A stretch of 64,000 bases of DNA from Heligmosomoides polygyrus polygyrus. Taxonomy: Eukaryota; Nematoda; Chromadorea; Rhabditida; Heligmosomidae. Position 1 is the stretch's first letter. Each line of letters starts with the position of its first letter. Shown piece by piece: positions 1 to 11,090 of this stretch. The position numbers and the translations under genes were made by a program. The notes beneath the pieces were generated by a model. That model was not told the DNA's origin, did no database searches, and saw only the letters and a program-made list of their open reading frames with translations. The stretch lies in assembly GCA_947396885.1 (NCBI GenBank), contig OX377204.1, positions 25,365,706 to 25,429,705 on the forward strand, written 5' to 3'.

Positions 1-1353
1 TGCCAATGTCGTGCACGTCTCCCTTCTTGCACAGCAAGACGGTCCTGCTGGTCTTCCACTGAGATGGAACCTTTCACTCCGACAGTGAGCGCGTGAAAAG
101 CCGCGCCAAGGTGTTGATGATCGTTGGCGGGAGATTCTTCAGGCGTTCGGGTCTGATCCTGTCAGGACCGGGTGCTGTACGTTTCTTCACCGACGAGATG
201 GCGTGTCGGATCTCGGAAGGGAGAACAGAGGGGACGACTATCCATCCTGCGGAAAATGGCGTGTGGGCAGGTGGACGTGGCTATCGAAAAGATCGGAGTA
301 AAAGTCGTGGATGACCTTCTCCATGGTCCTTCTGGAAGAGGTGACGGTTCCGTCAGGACGTCGGAGAGCGGTCATCTTCATCTTGAAGTTGGCAAAGTTC
401 CGGCGGGCATATCGGAAGCTTAAACCTGCCTCTCCAGCATCAGCCAACACTTCCGCCCTTCTCTCCTTAAGCTCCTCCTTTATCGCCGCTCTGCATAGCC
501 TCGCAAGCTTGAACATCAGTTAGTAGTTGCCTGACGATCGTGCTGCTCCACGCTGGCGTATCAGCTCGAGAGCTTCCGGAGACAGGCGTCTCTTGGTGGT
601 CTTCAAGCTCTCGGCTCCCTTAGCACTATCGCGGAGATGGTGCACGAAGTGGTCGTATTCCTCGTCGATGATGTCCATAACGGTATCTTTCCAAAGGCCG
701 GCAAAAGAGGTGTAAATATTCCAGCTAATGACGGTTCTAGGATTCCTCTTCTTAAACTTCGCTGCCTTCTCTCCCTGACGCGAAAAGCGGAACCTCGCAC
801 GAAGGAGGCGGTGGTCCGATCCCGTGTAGAACTTGGGGACAACGGAGACGTCGGTCAGGCAATACTTGCGGTTGAAGATGATGTGGTCGATCTCGTTGCA
901 CAGTCAAAGTTAGCACGGAGCCACATCGCTTCAGTCGCAGACGTCCGATTCGGTTTGTCAGAGACTCGTACGAGTCGATGTTCATGGCCAAGTGCGTGTT
1001 GACGAGGACACCAACGCCGCCTACTCCCCTGCTGTCGCATGTCTCAAGGAACACTTCTTCTCCGGAGTCGTAGGCGGCGTGTAGAAAATGGTGTCCTCTC
1101 ATCTCGATCAGTCCGATGACGTCGTACTTGATCTTTACGGCTTGCATCATCAGGATGCTTCCTATGCGATCGTGCGGGCGTTGTAAGTACAGATCGTCTT
1201 CCTAGACCTTATCAACTTGCTCAGCCTGTTTAGGCCCTGAGATGTTAGCAGCCTCTCCGTACTCGTCCTTCCCATCGCTGCAGAAATGGGGGCTCTTTCG
1301 GGGTCAGGATAATGAGGCCCTTTAGTGCTGCTGTTTTTGACTGGAGTACACAC
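1..1353 (-). mobile_element. RTE-like LINE (family B), 5' part, decayed
   Basis: Non-LTR retrotransposon read on the minus strand, running off the left edge. From 1353 down: a short leader ending [10 protein letters not shown], the usual start of an AP-type endonuclease; an endonuclease segment ([29 protein letters not shown]); then, near 905, a jump straight to the endonuclease end (IDHIIF, GSDHRLL). The middle, including the GDFN region, is therefore deleted. A basic linker follows (516-238), and RT-like sequence resembling the GPD-R--HLKNLP region begins below about 240. Several stops and frameshifts are present. The role would be target nicking and reverse transcription for the element's own copying. 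It matches in style the other family B fragments (21.3, 34.7, 39.4-42.1, 46.4 and 56.1 kb). Not functional. The RTE-like clade assignment is by motif memory only. Confidence 0.75.
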
Positions 1354-1818
1354 AGTAGCTAGTCAGGCTCTGTCGTGCAGGCGAAGAACTCCGAGCATCC
1401 AGCCACACTGCCCGAAGGGACGTGGCGAGACTTAAGGCCGCTACATGTACTTCCAGTCTCCCGACTGCGAGCTTTTGGCCGGACCTACACAATTACAATT
1501 CTCACAGGTGCAAACACATCCACGCACACTGTACATGAACATGCCGCTCCCACGCACAAGGAACGCGTCGACCCGACACAGCGGGAGCAAGGAGTCCATC
1601 CCTGCATCCCACCTGCGTCTCTGGGCAGTACACGGTCGCATTTGGTTCGCGTTTAATTCCCCTATCCACCACCCGGGGCGCGCCACGTGGCCCTGCGACA
1701 AGCGGCCCGAGATCCCTCTTAACAAGAGAGCCCGAAGGCTCTCTATCGAGGAAAATCCGTGGAAGTCATGAATATTACACAGTAAAAAGCTAAGCTTCTT
1801 CGCAGCGATCTACGACTA
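1354..1818. other. no recognisable feature
   Basis: Moderately GC-rich sequence between the LINE start and a mariner end. Open frames exist on both strands but carry no motif I recognise. It may hold the 5' untranslated part of the LINE. Confidence 0.4.
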
Positions 1819-2724
1819 TTAGGGGGGGCCAAAAGTAATGAGACACCCCACGCCGTGTCCATATATCTCGTGGCTGGAGTCTGGTTTCGTGCTTGTTGTA
1901 TTTGTATGTTTGTATGCTACTTACTGAAGCCCATCTGAAAAGTTACCACTTCCGCTCTTTCCAGAAGCATGCCAAAAACCCCAGCCTGTCTCACGCCGAA
2001 ACCCCAGTCTGACGAGTCGACCTGTGTCGCTCAAATCTCCCCCAATTCCCAACCCCGAGCAGCCTGGGCTCAATATTCACGCAAGATGAGAAGTATGTCT
2101 TCTACCTTAACCCTGCCAAGCAGCGAGTCTGGGTGAGGCCTGGTGACCTGTTACCGACCTTCGTTCGGCGAGATGTTCACGGCGAGAAGCATCTTTGGAG
2201 CTTTTGGGTCAGCGCCCATGGATCGGTTTACCGGAGGCTGTTTCTCAAGAGCACCGCGATGAACTCCAAGGCCATGGTGAACGAAATAGAAGGGATGGGC
2301 CGGCGACTCGCTCTTATTCATTCGCAGCGCTTCAAGAAGGTTCTCCTCTTCGACAATGCCGCACCCCATCGGGAACAAGTAACCACGGATAAGCTTGGCC
2401 AGTTCAGCTACGTTCACACGCCTCACCCACCGTATTCGCTGGACATCTCTCCATGCAACTACCACTACTACTTGAGCCTACAGGACTTCCTAGTCGGAAG
2501 GGACACAAGAACCCAAGCAGTCCTTTACAACCATATCGAGCAGTTGATCAACACCAGGCTCAAGCAGTTCTGGAAGGATGGGATCAGGAAGTTGGCTGAG
2601 CGATGGCAGAAAGGTCCTTGCCCTTAATGGCAAATACACTCCTCAGCATCGTTGAGTTGTAATTGAGTTATAAGGAGATAAAGATTTTTTTTCATTTTGT
2701 CTCATTACTTTTGGCCCCCCCTAA
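1819..2724 (+). mobile_element. mariner-type element, 906 bp, TA target duplication
   Basis: Terminal inverted repeats are identical over the first 27 nt on both sides, beginning TTAGGGGGGGCCAAAAGTAA. TA dinucleotides flank both ends (1817-1818 and 2725-2726), as expected for Tc1/mariner insertion. The interior encodes a plus-strand mariner transposase fragment. At 906 bp it is shorter than the typical ~1.3 kb, so the DNA-binding half is largely lost. The perfect ends suggest recent mobilisation in trans, in contrast with the broken transposase. Confidence 0.9.
2013..2627 (+). pseudogene. mariner transposase fragment, third catalytic Asp replaced by Asn
   Basis: DDE/D cut-and-paste transposase, catalytic half. 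The first Asp lies in FTQDEKYVFY (about 2076-2105), the second in FDNAAPH, and the block PHPPYSLDISPCNYHYY has Asn where DD34D mariners carry the third Asp; the Asp-to-Asn spacing is 34 residues. The C-terminal signature WKDGIRKLAERWQK is present. An in-frame TGA lies just upstream at 2010-2012, and before it LLTEAHLKSYHF (from about 1915) resembles the end of the mariner helix-turn-helix half. The start is arbitrary because the gene is truncated and interrupted. Expected to be catalytically dead. Confidence 0.8.
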
Positions 2725-2726
2725 TA

Positions 2727-4090
2727 TTAGGGCGAAACGTATTTAAATTTTTCGTTTTTCAAGAAAAATTCATTAATTTTTACCTGAAGAAGATAACCCA
2801 TACAGTTGAATTCTGGCCACAGAAAGTCTTAAGTCTTGTTCAATACACATCGTAAAAATCATAGATTTCTGAAACGAATAGATTGGATCGACCCCTGGTC
2901 GATATGGCACCGACGTTATAAGAGCGACGAAATTCGACGTTCACAAGAACGACTATAACTTTGTATGTTTTTTAAAATTTGAAAATGGCCATGACTTTTT
3001 AAAAACTAGAAAAAATGTGCTTACTACTGTATAAAAATGTTTTTTTCAAAAGCTAGATCTTCATACGGGGCGGATGCCTTCGATTTTTGTGCGAAAAAAT
3101 TGAACAGATTTTGTATAAATAATTATATCCCAGCAAGTTTTTCGAATTTTTCTTGATGAATTAGAAGATTGGCGAATTATTTGCATGAATGACTTTTTCT
3201 TCGCCACATTTGAGCAAATCTCTTGTACTTTACACGCAGCCAAATTAAAAAATGTACTCATTCTATCTAGGATTGAGGAAATCCGCAGCTTAATATTTTT
3301 AGATTTGCATCAACAAGGACTACTCGCAATCTCAGACTGGAATAGCGTATTTTTTGCCCCAAGAAAATTTGCTGTTGTTTTTTTAAAATCTTTAAATATC
3401 TTCTTCCCGCATCCCTTAGCTCGCACTGGCATGGTTGTGACGGAACAGCCATGCCGCCTACCAGATCGCCCTCTATCCCTGTACTATTCGAACAGTTCCT
3501 GTTTTATGAAACGTTATCGTTTCATACCATATTCAATCGCCTATGGTACACAACATAGAAAAACATCGTAAACATTCCACTCCGTTTCCAATTTCGCACG
3601 GCTCTACAGCTGGCTCTAACGAGCGCACCATCACGTGTAAAAGGACATATTTCAGTTCAGTTAAAAACTTGACAATTTTTGCCCTCTACGCAGAGTACGT
3701 TCAAAAGAGTGTGGGCGTAAATTCTCATTTGTAGGAAATAGTGCAGAGAGCAAGAAGGAGATCAAATTGCAGACTATTCACACATATGAAGTTTTATTGA
3801 ATTTAATTGCTCATTGAATTTCAACAACGATAGTATCATTCTGCATCAAGAACCCTAAACGAACTAAATCAAGCAACGAACGCGATGAAGCTAATTTTGA
3901 GGACATTTACAGAACTGTCTGATGCTCAAAAACTGTCGAGCGCTCTGTATTATTGCGCACTAACTGCTTCCTGGACTGAATTGCCTTGGGGTAGCGCCAT
4001 CCAGTTCAAATTGCTCTAATTGTTAAACGAGTCGTGTAGTTTGGCTTTAAGTATAAATATATAGAAATTAAATTAAACAAAGAATATAAA
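2727..4090. other. AT-rich intergenic stretch with one dispersed repeat
   Basis: No gene recognised. About 2940-3080 (a run with CTTTTTAAAAACTAGA, then TTTTTCAAAA, a TCTTCA block and GGGGCGG) resembles 20185-20315, so a divergent dispersed repeat is present in both places. The rest is featureless to me. Confidence 0.4.
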
Positions 4091-4390
4091 AGATAAAGGG
4101 CGGCGTTAATCATTGGTTTTTGTGATGCGCTAAGCATTCTACTTCAGTGCGATGCGGTGTAGGCAATGTGAGTGCGTATTTGGCTTATTCAACGAGCTGC
4201 GGTGACCAACCAACCGATGAACAAGTTAGCGCTTAACCCCTTTCAGACAAGTTTGTATTACTACTACTTCAACGATCCCAGAGGGATGGAAAGCTTGATT
4301 GGCCTGGGCCGGAACGAGGAACCAGGAAGGCATCAGGTGCAAGCGGCAGCCGGCGCCTCTCCTACTGCGCTCCACCTTCTCAGTTAGCGA
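4091..4390 (-). mobile_element. tRNA-derived SINE (family 1), copy 1
   Basis: About 300 bp matching the copies at 43.6, 49.9 and 51.0 kb. Landmarks on the plus strand: GATAAAGGGCGGCGTTAATC at the left, TGCGTATTTGGC, CCGATGAACAAG, GAGGGATGGAAAGCTTGATT, then GGAACGAGGAACCAGG. In sense orientation (minus) the element starts with a tRNA-like head and ends in a CTTTATCTTTTATATTC tail. The B box is degraded here. No flanking duplication was identified. Confidence 0.7.
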
Positions 4391-6005
4391 TCATCGGTGC
4401 TAAGCTACGTCGTCCCAATAGAAAAATAGGAAACGATAGCTGTTTCGGTGGCCTATGATTTGATATAACCTCCAGTAACGACTAAAATGACCATGTGCTT
4501 CGGTTTTAGAGCGCCCCAAGAACAAAGATTTTTGGGAGCTGCTATGAAATGCAAATTATCATGCACTTGGAACCTCTACATGAAACTTGGTGCAGTTTAG
4601 CTTTCCGTATCCAAAGCCTGCACTCCACTCTAGTGATAGTGCTCTCTACGTGGTGCAATTTAACAGAAATCGTTTTTTTTTTGCTTTGCGTGGTGAAAAA
4701 AAGTTTCAGAACATCATCGCCCATCGCTAATGTTAGTCAGAAGAAGAGTTACTTTGGTGAGCAAATTTTGACCTGGGTCTTCCAATCAGCGTAATGGCAA
4801 AGTAGTTTTTCACCATTCTGATATGCTTCTCTAAAAAGCACAATTCTTTAAAGAAAACCACAACACTGTTGCTGAAACGGCAAATTAATGAAAAGAAGCA
4901 AATTTGTAGAAACAAGGAAGAGAAGACTATAGCAAAAGAAAAGACTAAAAAAATTATTCAGAAGTTACATTAGAATAGAGAAGCAAAATCTATAGGAAGA
5001 TAACGTGGGAATATTGGAGAAAAAAGGATACTCAAAGTACGACTTTCAATTAATCTTGGCGTAATGACTTTAGATATTCCAGCGCAGTTTAGTAAACCGT
5101 ATGAGAAGATTCTTAATGAATTCATATTGTCTGACGTTTCACTGTTTTCGCGTTTTTCGGAAAAGACGAACCCTTTGTGAAGTTATTCTCGCAAACGGAA
5201 TTTCATCTCGCAGAGTACGATTCTCAAGCTAAGCAGAAACCAGACTTGATGACCTAGGGCAAAACTAAACTTGGCTGCCGATGAGGACCATCTGTCACTC
5301 ATAGATGAAGAGAAACGCAGATGTATGAAATCATTCCCAAACTTGATCTATTCCAACTTTGGAGAACACACAATGGAGATCAAAATCGATGGAGCTCGGT
5401 GAAGGGTGCAACTTCTTGAGCTTTTTTATAGAAGACCTGATGATTTTTGGTTCCTTTCGCTACCGCTACAAATTATCTCAAGATCACGATGTGATGATAT
5501 GCCACTTTCCTAGAAAACCAAGAGGAACACCTTGAACCTCTCGACATCGAGCCCTGTTCTTCCATTTCCAAATGGTAGAGATGCTGGGTTTTCTGCGGCG
5601 TCTACATGTTCCCTGACCATGATACAAAGGGGTCAGCCTATTTTTTTCTTTCTGCATTCCTGCCCACACTCATGACATGAAGTGTACCACAGCAGACACC
5701 TTGCAATCTCCTTCCTTTCGCTAGGTCTAGATACTATAACGTAGGATAGTAAAGAGAACATCTGGTCATATATCCAAGTCAGTTTCACCTTCAAAGTTGT
5801 AGTTCAAGAGATAGCTTTACGAATGCACATGCGAATATACTTTGCCTGATAAGTACGGCGTGTAAAAAGCTATTCCCGTTCCTCTTCTCATGGCGAAGAA
5901 TCATGCTGGTCTGTGGTTCTTGTCTTCCAGAAAAATTAATGGCTGGCCACATATGTTATGTTCATATTTTTCTGCAAATTACTATGCAGGAATACATATT
6001 TTGAT
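4391..6005. other. AT-rich stretch, no confident gene
   Basis: Nothing firmly recognised. A possible decayed exon lies around 5260-5395 (AADEDHLSLIDEEKRRC and following residues in one frame), but stops surround it and no family is apparent. Confidence 0.35.
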
Positions 6006-6286
6006 TATTAAGACAATGTGGCTTCCTGTAAGGTAAGGGTCTCGATCTCTCTATTGACTACGTGATCGAAAGATGGTCTTGAATTTCTAAGGTTGAGGTA
6101 ACGTCTGACGCGGTAGCCACATCTTGACTTGACCCTTCTTTTCAGGCTCTGAAGAAGGCGATACCGCCGAAACGTTAGCCAATAAAGATCTGTAAAACCT
6201 CGTGTGGAGCTCAGTCAAACAACGCAACAAGATCTACGATGCCGAGGTTCATAGAGAGTCGTACATGGCGACTATTAAGACAATGT
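6006..6286 (+). mobile_element. short retro-insertion with 14-bp target duplications and hammerhead-like motif
   Basis: The 14-mer TATTAAGACAATGT occurs perfectly at 6006-6019 and 6273-6286 and brackets a 253-bp unit. Within the unit lies a complete hammerhead-like core (6145-6180). The unit has no coding potential and no long inverted ends, so a retrotransposition product, perhaps a Penelope-derived non-autonomous element, is the simplest inference. TTTTCAG just before the core resembles a nematode splice acceptor. Confidence 0.65.
6145..6180 (+). ncRNA. small hammerhead ribozyme-like motif, copy A (core intact)
   Basis: Order of parts: stem I strand GGCT (6145-6148), core CTGAAGA, stem II GGCG with loop ATAC closed by CGCC, core GAAA, then CGTT, then the stem I partner AGCC (6177-6180). 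The core bases fit the hammerhead CUGANGA/GAAA pattern, with A15.1 paired to U16.1 and almost no stem III; predicted cleavage follows U6176. Small hammerhead variants with a reduced stem III are known from Penelope-like elements, and some are reported to act as dimers. Activity here is inference. Confidence 0.65.
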
Positions 6287-6650
6287 TTTCCGAAGCATAG
6301 AGCTCCGCGAAGGATGTTCAAAATATAAAGAAGAAATAGATAAAATACGTGCTTCTCAAATCCACAATGGCATTCTTTTCTTTTCGTTCAAAACGCAGAC
6401 TTTTTATCTCTTCCGACGATATTTCGCAGAAACATCTTAATACGAGAACGGAAGAGGATCGAGTAGACGCCACTCGCGATGACGGGTCCGAGTCGCAGAG
6501 ATCGTGGAGCATCCAAATCCTGTGCCAAATCAAGGAGGATGGAAGCAATCAACTACGGTGGTATGATGTCACTAAAGAATCAATGATCGGTCCTACTGAA
6601 CCTTTCTTTTAAGGTGAGCCGTAATACGCTATCCTATACAAACTATCGTT
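6287..6650. other. no recognisable feature
   Basis: Open in one frame on each strand (6318-6612) but with no recognised motif. It ends at the hAT target site. Confidence 0.35.
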
Positions 6651-6754
6651 GTTCGGACCAGGGGGTGAGTTAAATTTTTCGGTAAATTTTTAGCGACCAT
6701 TTTTTAACGAAAAATTTTTGCGACTGCTTGAAACTCGAAGTTGATGTTTATGGT

Positions 6755-6788
6755 TACAACGATTCGAGCATAAGCCCTTCTTCAGGTC
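6755..6788 (-). ncRNA. hammerhead-like motif, copy C (core damaged)
   Basis: Minus-strand counterpart of the motif at 9309-9342, in the inverted arm. CTGAAGA and the stem II 5' side are kept, but stem II has one mismatch and the GAAA core reads GAAT, so cleavage is not expected. Confidence 0.5.
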
Positions 6789-7010
6789 TAAATACAATAA
6801 TGCTACTTGACACATACACACAGTAAAGCGGCAAGAAATACGGACCTGGGATCCACGACGGATTAAATGGGTGAGGGAAGGGCCAAGGTCTTCTTGGACG
6901 TTGGTTGGCCGGAGATGAAGTGCAGGGGTGCTCGGACTCTTTATATATGGTCGAGTCGTGACTAGTCATTTATATGTCACGATGGTCTTCAGCGGTCACG
7001 TCGCTAGCCC

Positions 7011-7388
7011 CTATAGAGTGATAAGACTCATCGCATATTTCATTTCATCCCTATTGTTAATCGGTGGCTCCCAGTGTTTTATTTCTAGCGCTTCCTTGAT
7101 CTTCCTCTCTACTGGGTCTGCCAGATTTTTGTGGAGGATGGAAATCCGCAACTGCCGCGGTGGCTCACGCGTGTGCCTCAGGGTGCGGTGCTTCGAGAAT
7201 GGATTGTCCGGGTAGCCCTGAGGGTTGCGCAGAGCTCTCACGTGCTCATCCATTCTCTTCCATAGTGGTCTCGCTGTTTCACCTATATAAAATTCTTCGC
7301 AGGACACACAGACCACCTTGTAGACCACACAATTCATCTCACACACGTTGTTGTCTCCTTCGCAGATCATGCAATTCCTTCTTTCACA
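7011..7388 (-). pseudogene. GIY-YIG endonuclease domain, inverted-arm copy (frame intact)
   Basis: Encodes the C-terminal endonuclease domain of a Penelope-like protein with no RT in front. The Cys motif CERRNCMIC (partly cut at the arm boundary) is followed by CEMNCVVYKVVCVSC, then FYIGETARPLWKRMDEHV (the GIY-YIG core with Arg and His) and a basic helical tail ending MKYAMSLITL and a stop. The frame is open throughout, unlike the main copy at 8727-9086, which differs by a 4-nt deletion upstream of CEMKC. It has no start or promoter of its own, so it is a duplicated fragment. In an intact element the domain nicks target DNA. Confidence 0.8.
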
Positions 7389-7401
7389 TTCATTCTTTCA
7401 C

Positions 7402-8763
7402 ATTGATAAATGCGGAGGCTTTGTTGTGATGTCGCAGGAGCGCGACATTGCCCTCAGCGAGGCTGTTTTATTAGACGCTAGCACATACGTTAGAGCAGCT
7501 ATCAACAATCAGAGAAGAGTGTGAACGCTTGAAGGAAGTTATTAAGAGAATTTTGGGTCCGAAACTGGAGAGACCTCTTCTCAACCAATTCATACCGAAG
7601 CGCTCTAACGTACCTACTTATTACCAGCTTGTGAAGACGCACAAACTGGTGAACGAGGGAAACGCGACTCGATATGATAACGCTACGATTAAAACAAGAC
7701 CTATAGTGTCATCCTGTGGTGGTCCGACAGATCGAATCAGCTGGTTTTTGCATCACCTCCTATCACCACTACTTTCGTATATACCGGCTCACTTGGGAAA
7801 CGTGCAGCAGTTTCTCGAACAGTTGAGACAGTGCAATTTTAATAAAGAACGACGACTCGATTATGAAAGTTTCGATGTGGTTGCGCTGTATACGAATGTA
7901 GACACTCGAAGAGCTGTTGAGGCCTGCATGCAGCTATTGCAGCTGCACTACCAAAATCTCCAACTTTTCGGGTTATCTACACAAGACGTTGAAGAACTTT
8001 TACGAAACATGGTCAATGTAAGCACATTTCGGTTTCGAAATGTGTTCTATAAACAAACTCGAGGTCTTGCAATGGGGAGCAGGTTGGCGCCGCTTCTCGC
8101 CATCTTATTCATGGATCAGCTTGAACGACCAGCCTTATCCTCTCGAGTGCTATACTTCGGCCGATATATTGACGACATTTTTGTTGTTGGAAAAACGAGA
8201 GCAACATTGAGGCACACCCTTAGGCGGCTGAACTCTGCGTTTCCTACAATCAGCTTAACATCAGAGTCTCCTACTCCAGATGGGTTCCTGCCATTTTTGA
8301 ATACGAAGATCAGGATATCGGAAGGTCAGGTTAGTACTATGTGGTACAAGAAACGGCATCTAAGAACATCATCGTTCACGCTCGGAGCTGCCATCCTCTA
8401 TATGTGAAACGAAACAACGTTCATCATATGGTTGCCACATCTTCCTCCTTGACCTCGACGAATTATCAAGAAGTGGATGATGAAATCACCGAAATTCTGA
8501 GGCAAAACGGCTACGGTTCAAAGGAGTGCCGTTGTTGGAAACCCCACAGATCTCTCTGTGGATCTCCTCTGATCATGCCCTTCATCTCGGATTCATTCGC
8601 AATGGACGTCAACCATGTCGTGAAGCGATCGGGGCTTCCCATAAGTCTCAATTTCCAACCACCACCATCTTTGCGACGCTTACTCACAACGTCACGTCCA
8701 TACGAGAATCAATGTGAAAGAAGGAATTGCATGATCTGCGAGACCACAACGTGTGTGAGATGA
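7402..8763 (+). pseudogene. Penelope-type reverse transcriptase, 5'-truncated with frameshifts
   Basis: RNA-dependent DNA polymerase of a Penelope-like element. From the 5' cut: DKCGGFVVM (about 7405, a finger motif), a frameshift near 7515, then an open frame 7529-8407. Counting from 7529, motif A is FDVVALYTNV (residues 115-124, catalytic Asp 116), motif B is LAMGSRLAP (about 180-188), motif C is YIDD (213-216, both Asp intact), and FLPFLNTKI is the following conserved strand. A second frameshift near 8345 leads into 8341-8763, which holds the thumb/linker (ECRCWKP, RPYENQCERRNCMIC). A third shift, a 4-nt deletion near 8740, separates it from GIY-YIG. The 5' part of the RT is missing, replaced by the inverted arm. 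Confidence 0.85.
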
Positions 8764-9086
8764 AGTGTGTGGTCTACAAGGTGGTCTGTGTGTCCTGCGA
8801 AGAATTTTATATAGGTGAAACAGCGAGACCACTATGGAAGAGAATGGATGAGCACGTGAGAGCTCTGCGCAACCCTCAGGGCTACCCGGACAATTCATTC
8901 TCGAAGCACCGCACCCTGAGACACACGCGTGAGCCACTGCCGCAATTGCGGATTTCCATCCTCCACAAAAATCTGGCAGACCCAGTAGAGAGGAAGATTA
9001 AGGAAGCGCTAGAAATAAAACACTGGGAGCCACCGATTAACAATAGGGAAGAAATGAAATATGCGATGAGTCTTATCACTCTATAG
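8727..9086 (+). pseudogene. GIY-YIG endonuclease domain, main copy
   Basis: In-line C-terminal domain of the Penelope-like polyprotein, in a different frame from the RT. CEMKCVVYKVVCVSC gives the paired Cys motif; FYIGETARPLWKRMDEHVRA is the GIY-YIG catalytic core; the tail ends KYAMSLITL and a stop. The amino-terminal junction is broken by a 4-nt deletion relative to the inverted arm. In intact elements this endonuclease primes reverse transcription at the target. Confidence 0.85.
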
Positions 9087-9308
9087 GGGCTAGCGACGTG
9101 ACCGCTGAAGACCATCGTGACATATAAATGACTAGTCACGACTCGACCATATATAAAGAGTCCGAGCACCCCTGCACTTCATCTCCGGCCAACCAACGTC
9201 CAAGAAGACCTTGGCCCTTCCCTCACCCATTTAATCCGTCGTGGATCCCAGGTCCGTATTTCTTGCCGCTTTACTGTGTGTATGTGTCAAGTAGCATTAT
9301 TGTATTTA

Positions 9309-9342
9309 GACCTGAAGAAGGGCTTATGCCCGAAATGTTGTC
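9309..9342 (+). ncRNA. small hammerhead ribozyme-like motif, copy B (3' end of Penelope element)
   Basis: GAC (stem I), CTGAAGA, GGGC-TTAT-GCCC (perfect stem II), GAAA, TGTT, then GTC (stem I partner). Architecture is the same as at 6145-6180 with different stem sequences, so pairing is conserved by covariation (GGCT/AGCC against GAC/GTC, GGCG/CGCC against GGGC/GCCC). Located about 220 bp 3' of the GIY-YIG stop. Predicted cleavage follows U9339. Confidence 0.65.
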
Positions 9343-9375
9343 ACCATAAACATCAACTTCGAGTTTCAAGCAGTC

Positions 9376-11090
9376 ACATAAATCGAAGAGAGAATATGAA
9401 GCTCAGGGAACCATCCATTTTGAAAAAATTTTGCGTTGAAAGCGGTAAATTCGTTAACTTTGGTAAATCAAATGTCCCTTAACTGCAGTCAGTTTGGCTG
9501 TATTTTAGTATGTAAAAAGCCAGATCTTTTTCTTGACTGATTTTTTTCGACTCCATCTGCATGACAATTATGTGACAATGCCTTCATCTTCAAATAACAG
9601 CAGTCTACCATCAACAAAATAAGCGAGAAGAACCATTAAGATGCTGAAACCAAACAACAACAAGACTTCTGAAATAGGAAATTTCTTACTATCGTCCATC
9701 TTCAAGATTCAAAATGCATATCACGGCGCCATTTTTGAGCTTTTTTCTTCTTTTTTCCAAATTTTTACAAAAGTTTCCCAAATTTTCACAAAACATGAGC
9801 TCGCTAAGTAGACTTTTGCAGCCGAACATTATTCTATACTGCCACGATTGCATTGGGAAACTACAGAATGTTTAATGAAGAATTCAATCAAGCAAAGACC
9901 ACAGCGAATCCCATGGTACCGTCCGTCTTTGTAGGATATTTACAAAGTGTTGTTCTCAGCAATTGACCACTCAGATCTTCTTATTGAAGTACCTGGTTCC
10001 AAACTGTGCAGCACATTTGCTTGAGGTTCGAATGTGCTTTGAGCTTTCAATTTCTTCCCATTTTTGTAGAGCACGTTTTGGATTGATGACCCGTTTTATA
10101 GTAAATTCGCAAATTAGACGAAAAAATCCATAGACATAAAGAAAATGCTTACTAAGGCGGGACCTGCACCTTCAAAGGTATACCTTTTCCGTAAATCTAA
10201 AAAAAATCTCAATGCAATGGACTGCATGTAAAGTACCAGTTTTTATACTAACATGTATAATAAATGACAGAGATTGTTTATCGGCTTCATATCTTTTTAT
10301 GTAATTCTAGTGCTTTTAGCTACATATTTCACTGTTTCTCGTGTACTTCACTGGCTGTGCTTCTCCCAAAGGAAACCGCAAAGGAAGTCCTTAAAGAGGA
10401 CGAAGTAGTTAAGAAAAATTGTTGACATGCACGGCATAAGATTGAGTAAAAGCGAAGCAAAGACAGTACCCGTAGTCACGCTCTATCAATTAGGCGAGGC
10501 TCAAAATTGCCTTAATGTAGTTCTGCAGTCACCGCCTGATGCTGCACAGAAATTCCTCCTACTTTTCGGAAAACTTGCGGAGAAGAGGGAAAGAACCCAT
10601 CTCTTCCCTTGTTTCGTTTCTTGTGCTTGTTTTATCGCATAGTGTGTTTTGTAGCGTTTTCTTCGTGTTTTCCATGTCTTCGCAACCCCACTTATGAAAC
10701 AAATATCACAAAAACTGTGGAAAACTGAATGGTTGGCAATTATGAAGAACTAATATATAGCAATCAAACGCAAGAAACGGACCAAGAAGTCGAAAAGCAT
10801 GAAACGACAGCGTAGAAAAGTGGGGTCGCATGCAGGTACATTGGTCAAGGAGCAAGGAAAATGCCAATAATTCTTGAAACTCGAGGACAATATCGATTAA
10901 CTACACTGATTCAAGTAAGCAGGTTTCCTCGGAACACTACGAAAGCTCATTCAAAAAAGTCCAAAATTCATCTAAATGGAGAGGAAGCAAAATTTAAAAA
11001 ATGGTCATAAAATGTCGTTAATGCAATTTAACGGAATTTTCCTCGTTAAATTTCGTTAAAGTTTTAACGAAAAATGCCGGTAAATCCGGT
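9376..11090. other. hAT interior, no recognisable gene
   Basis: AT-rich. The only longer open frame (10427-10642) has no recognised motif. From about 11000 the sequence becomes the TTAACG/TAAATCGGTAAAT-rich subterminal region of the hAT end. Confidence 0.4.

Larger units (their letters stand above)
6722..7389 (-). repeat. inverted arm of the Penelope element (copy of 8710-9375)
   Basis: Reverse complement of the element's 3' part, starting at AATGTGAAAGAAGGAATTGC and ending GTTTCAAGCAGTC. It carries an uninterrupted GIY-YIG frame and a mutated hammerhead-like motif. The opposite arm has a 4-nt deletion that this arm lacks. Confidence 0.9.
6722..9375 (+). mobile_element. Penelope-like retroelement with inverted 3' arm at its 5' side
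   Basis: A reverse transcriptase of Penelope type is followed by a GIY-YIG endonuclease domain and a 3' region with a hammerhead-like motif. The last ~667 bp (8710-9375) are repeated in inverted orientation at 6722-7389, directly in front of the truncated RT. Complex terminal arrangements of partial copies (pseudo-LTR type) are characteristic of Penelope elements. The arms are nearly identical, so the structure is young. It lies within the hAT arm; no clear target duplication was found. Confidence 0.85.
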
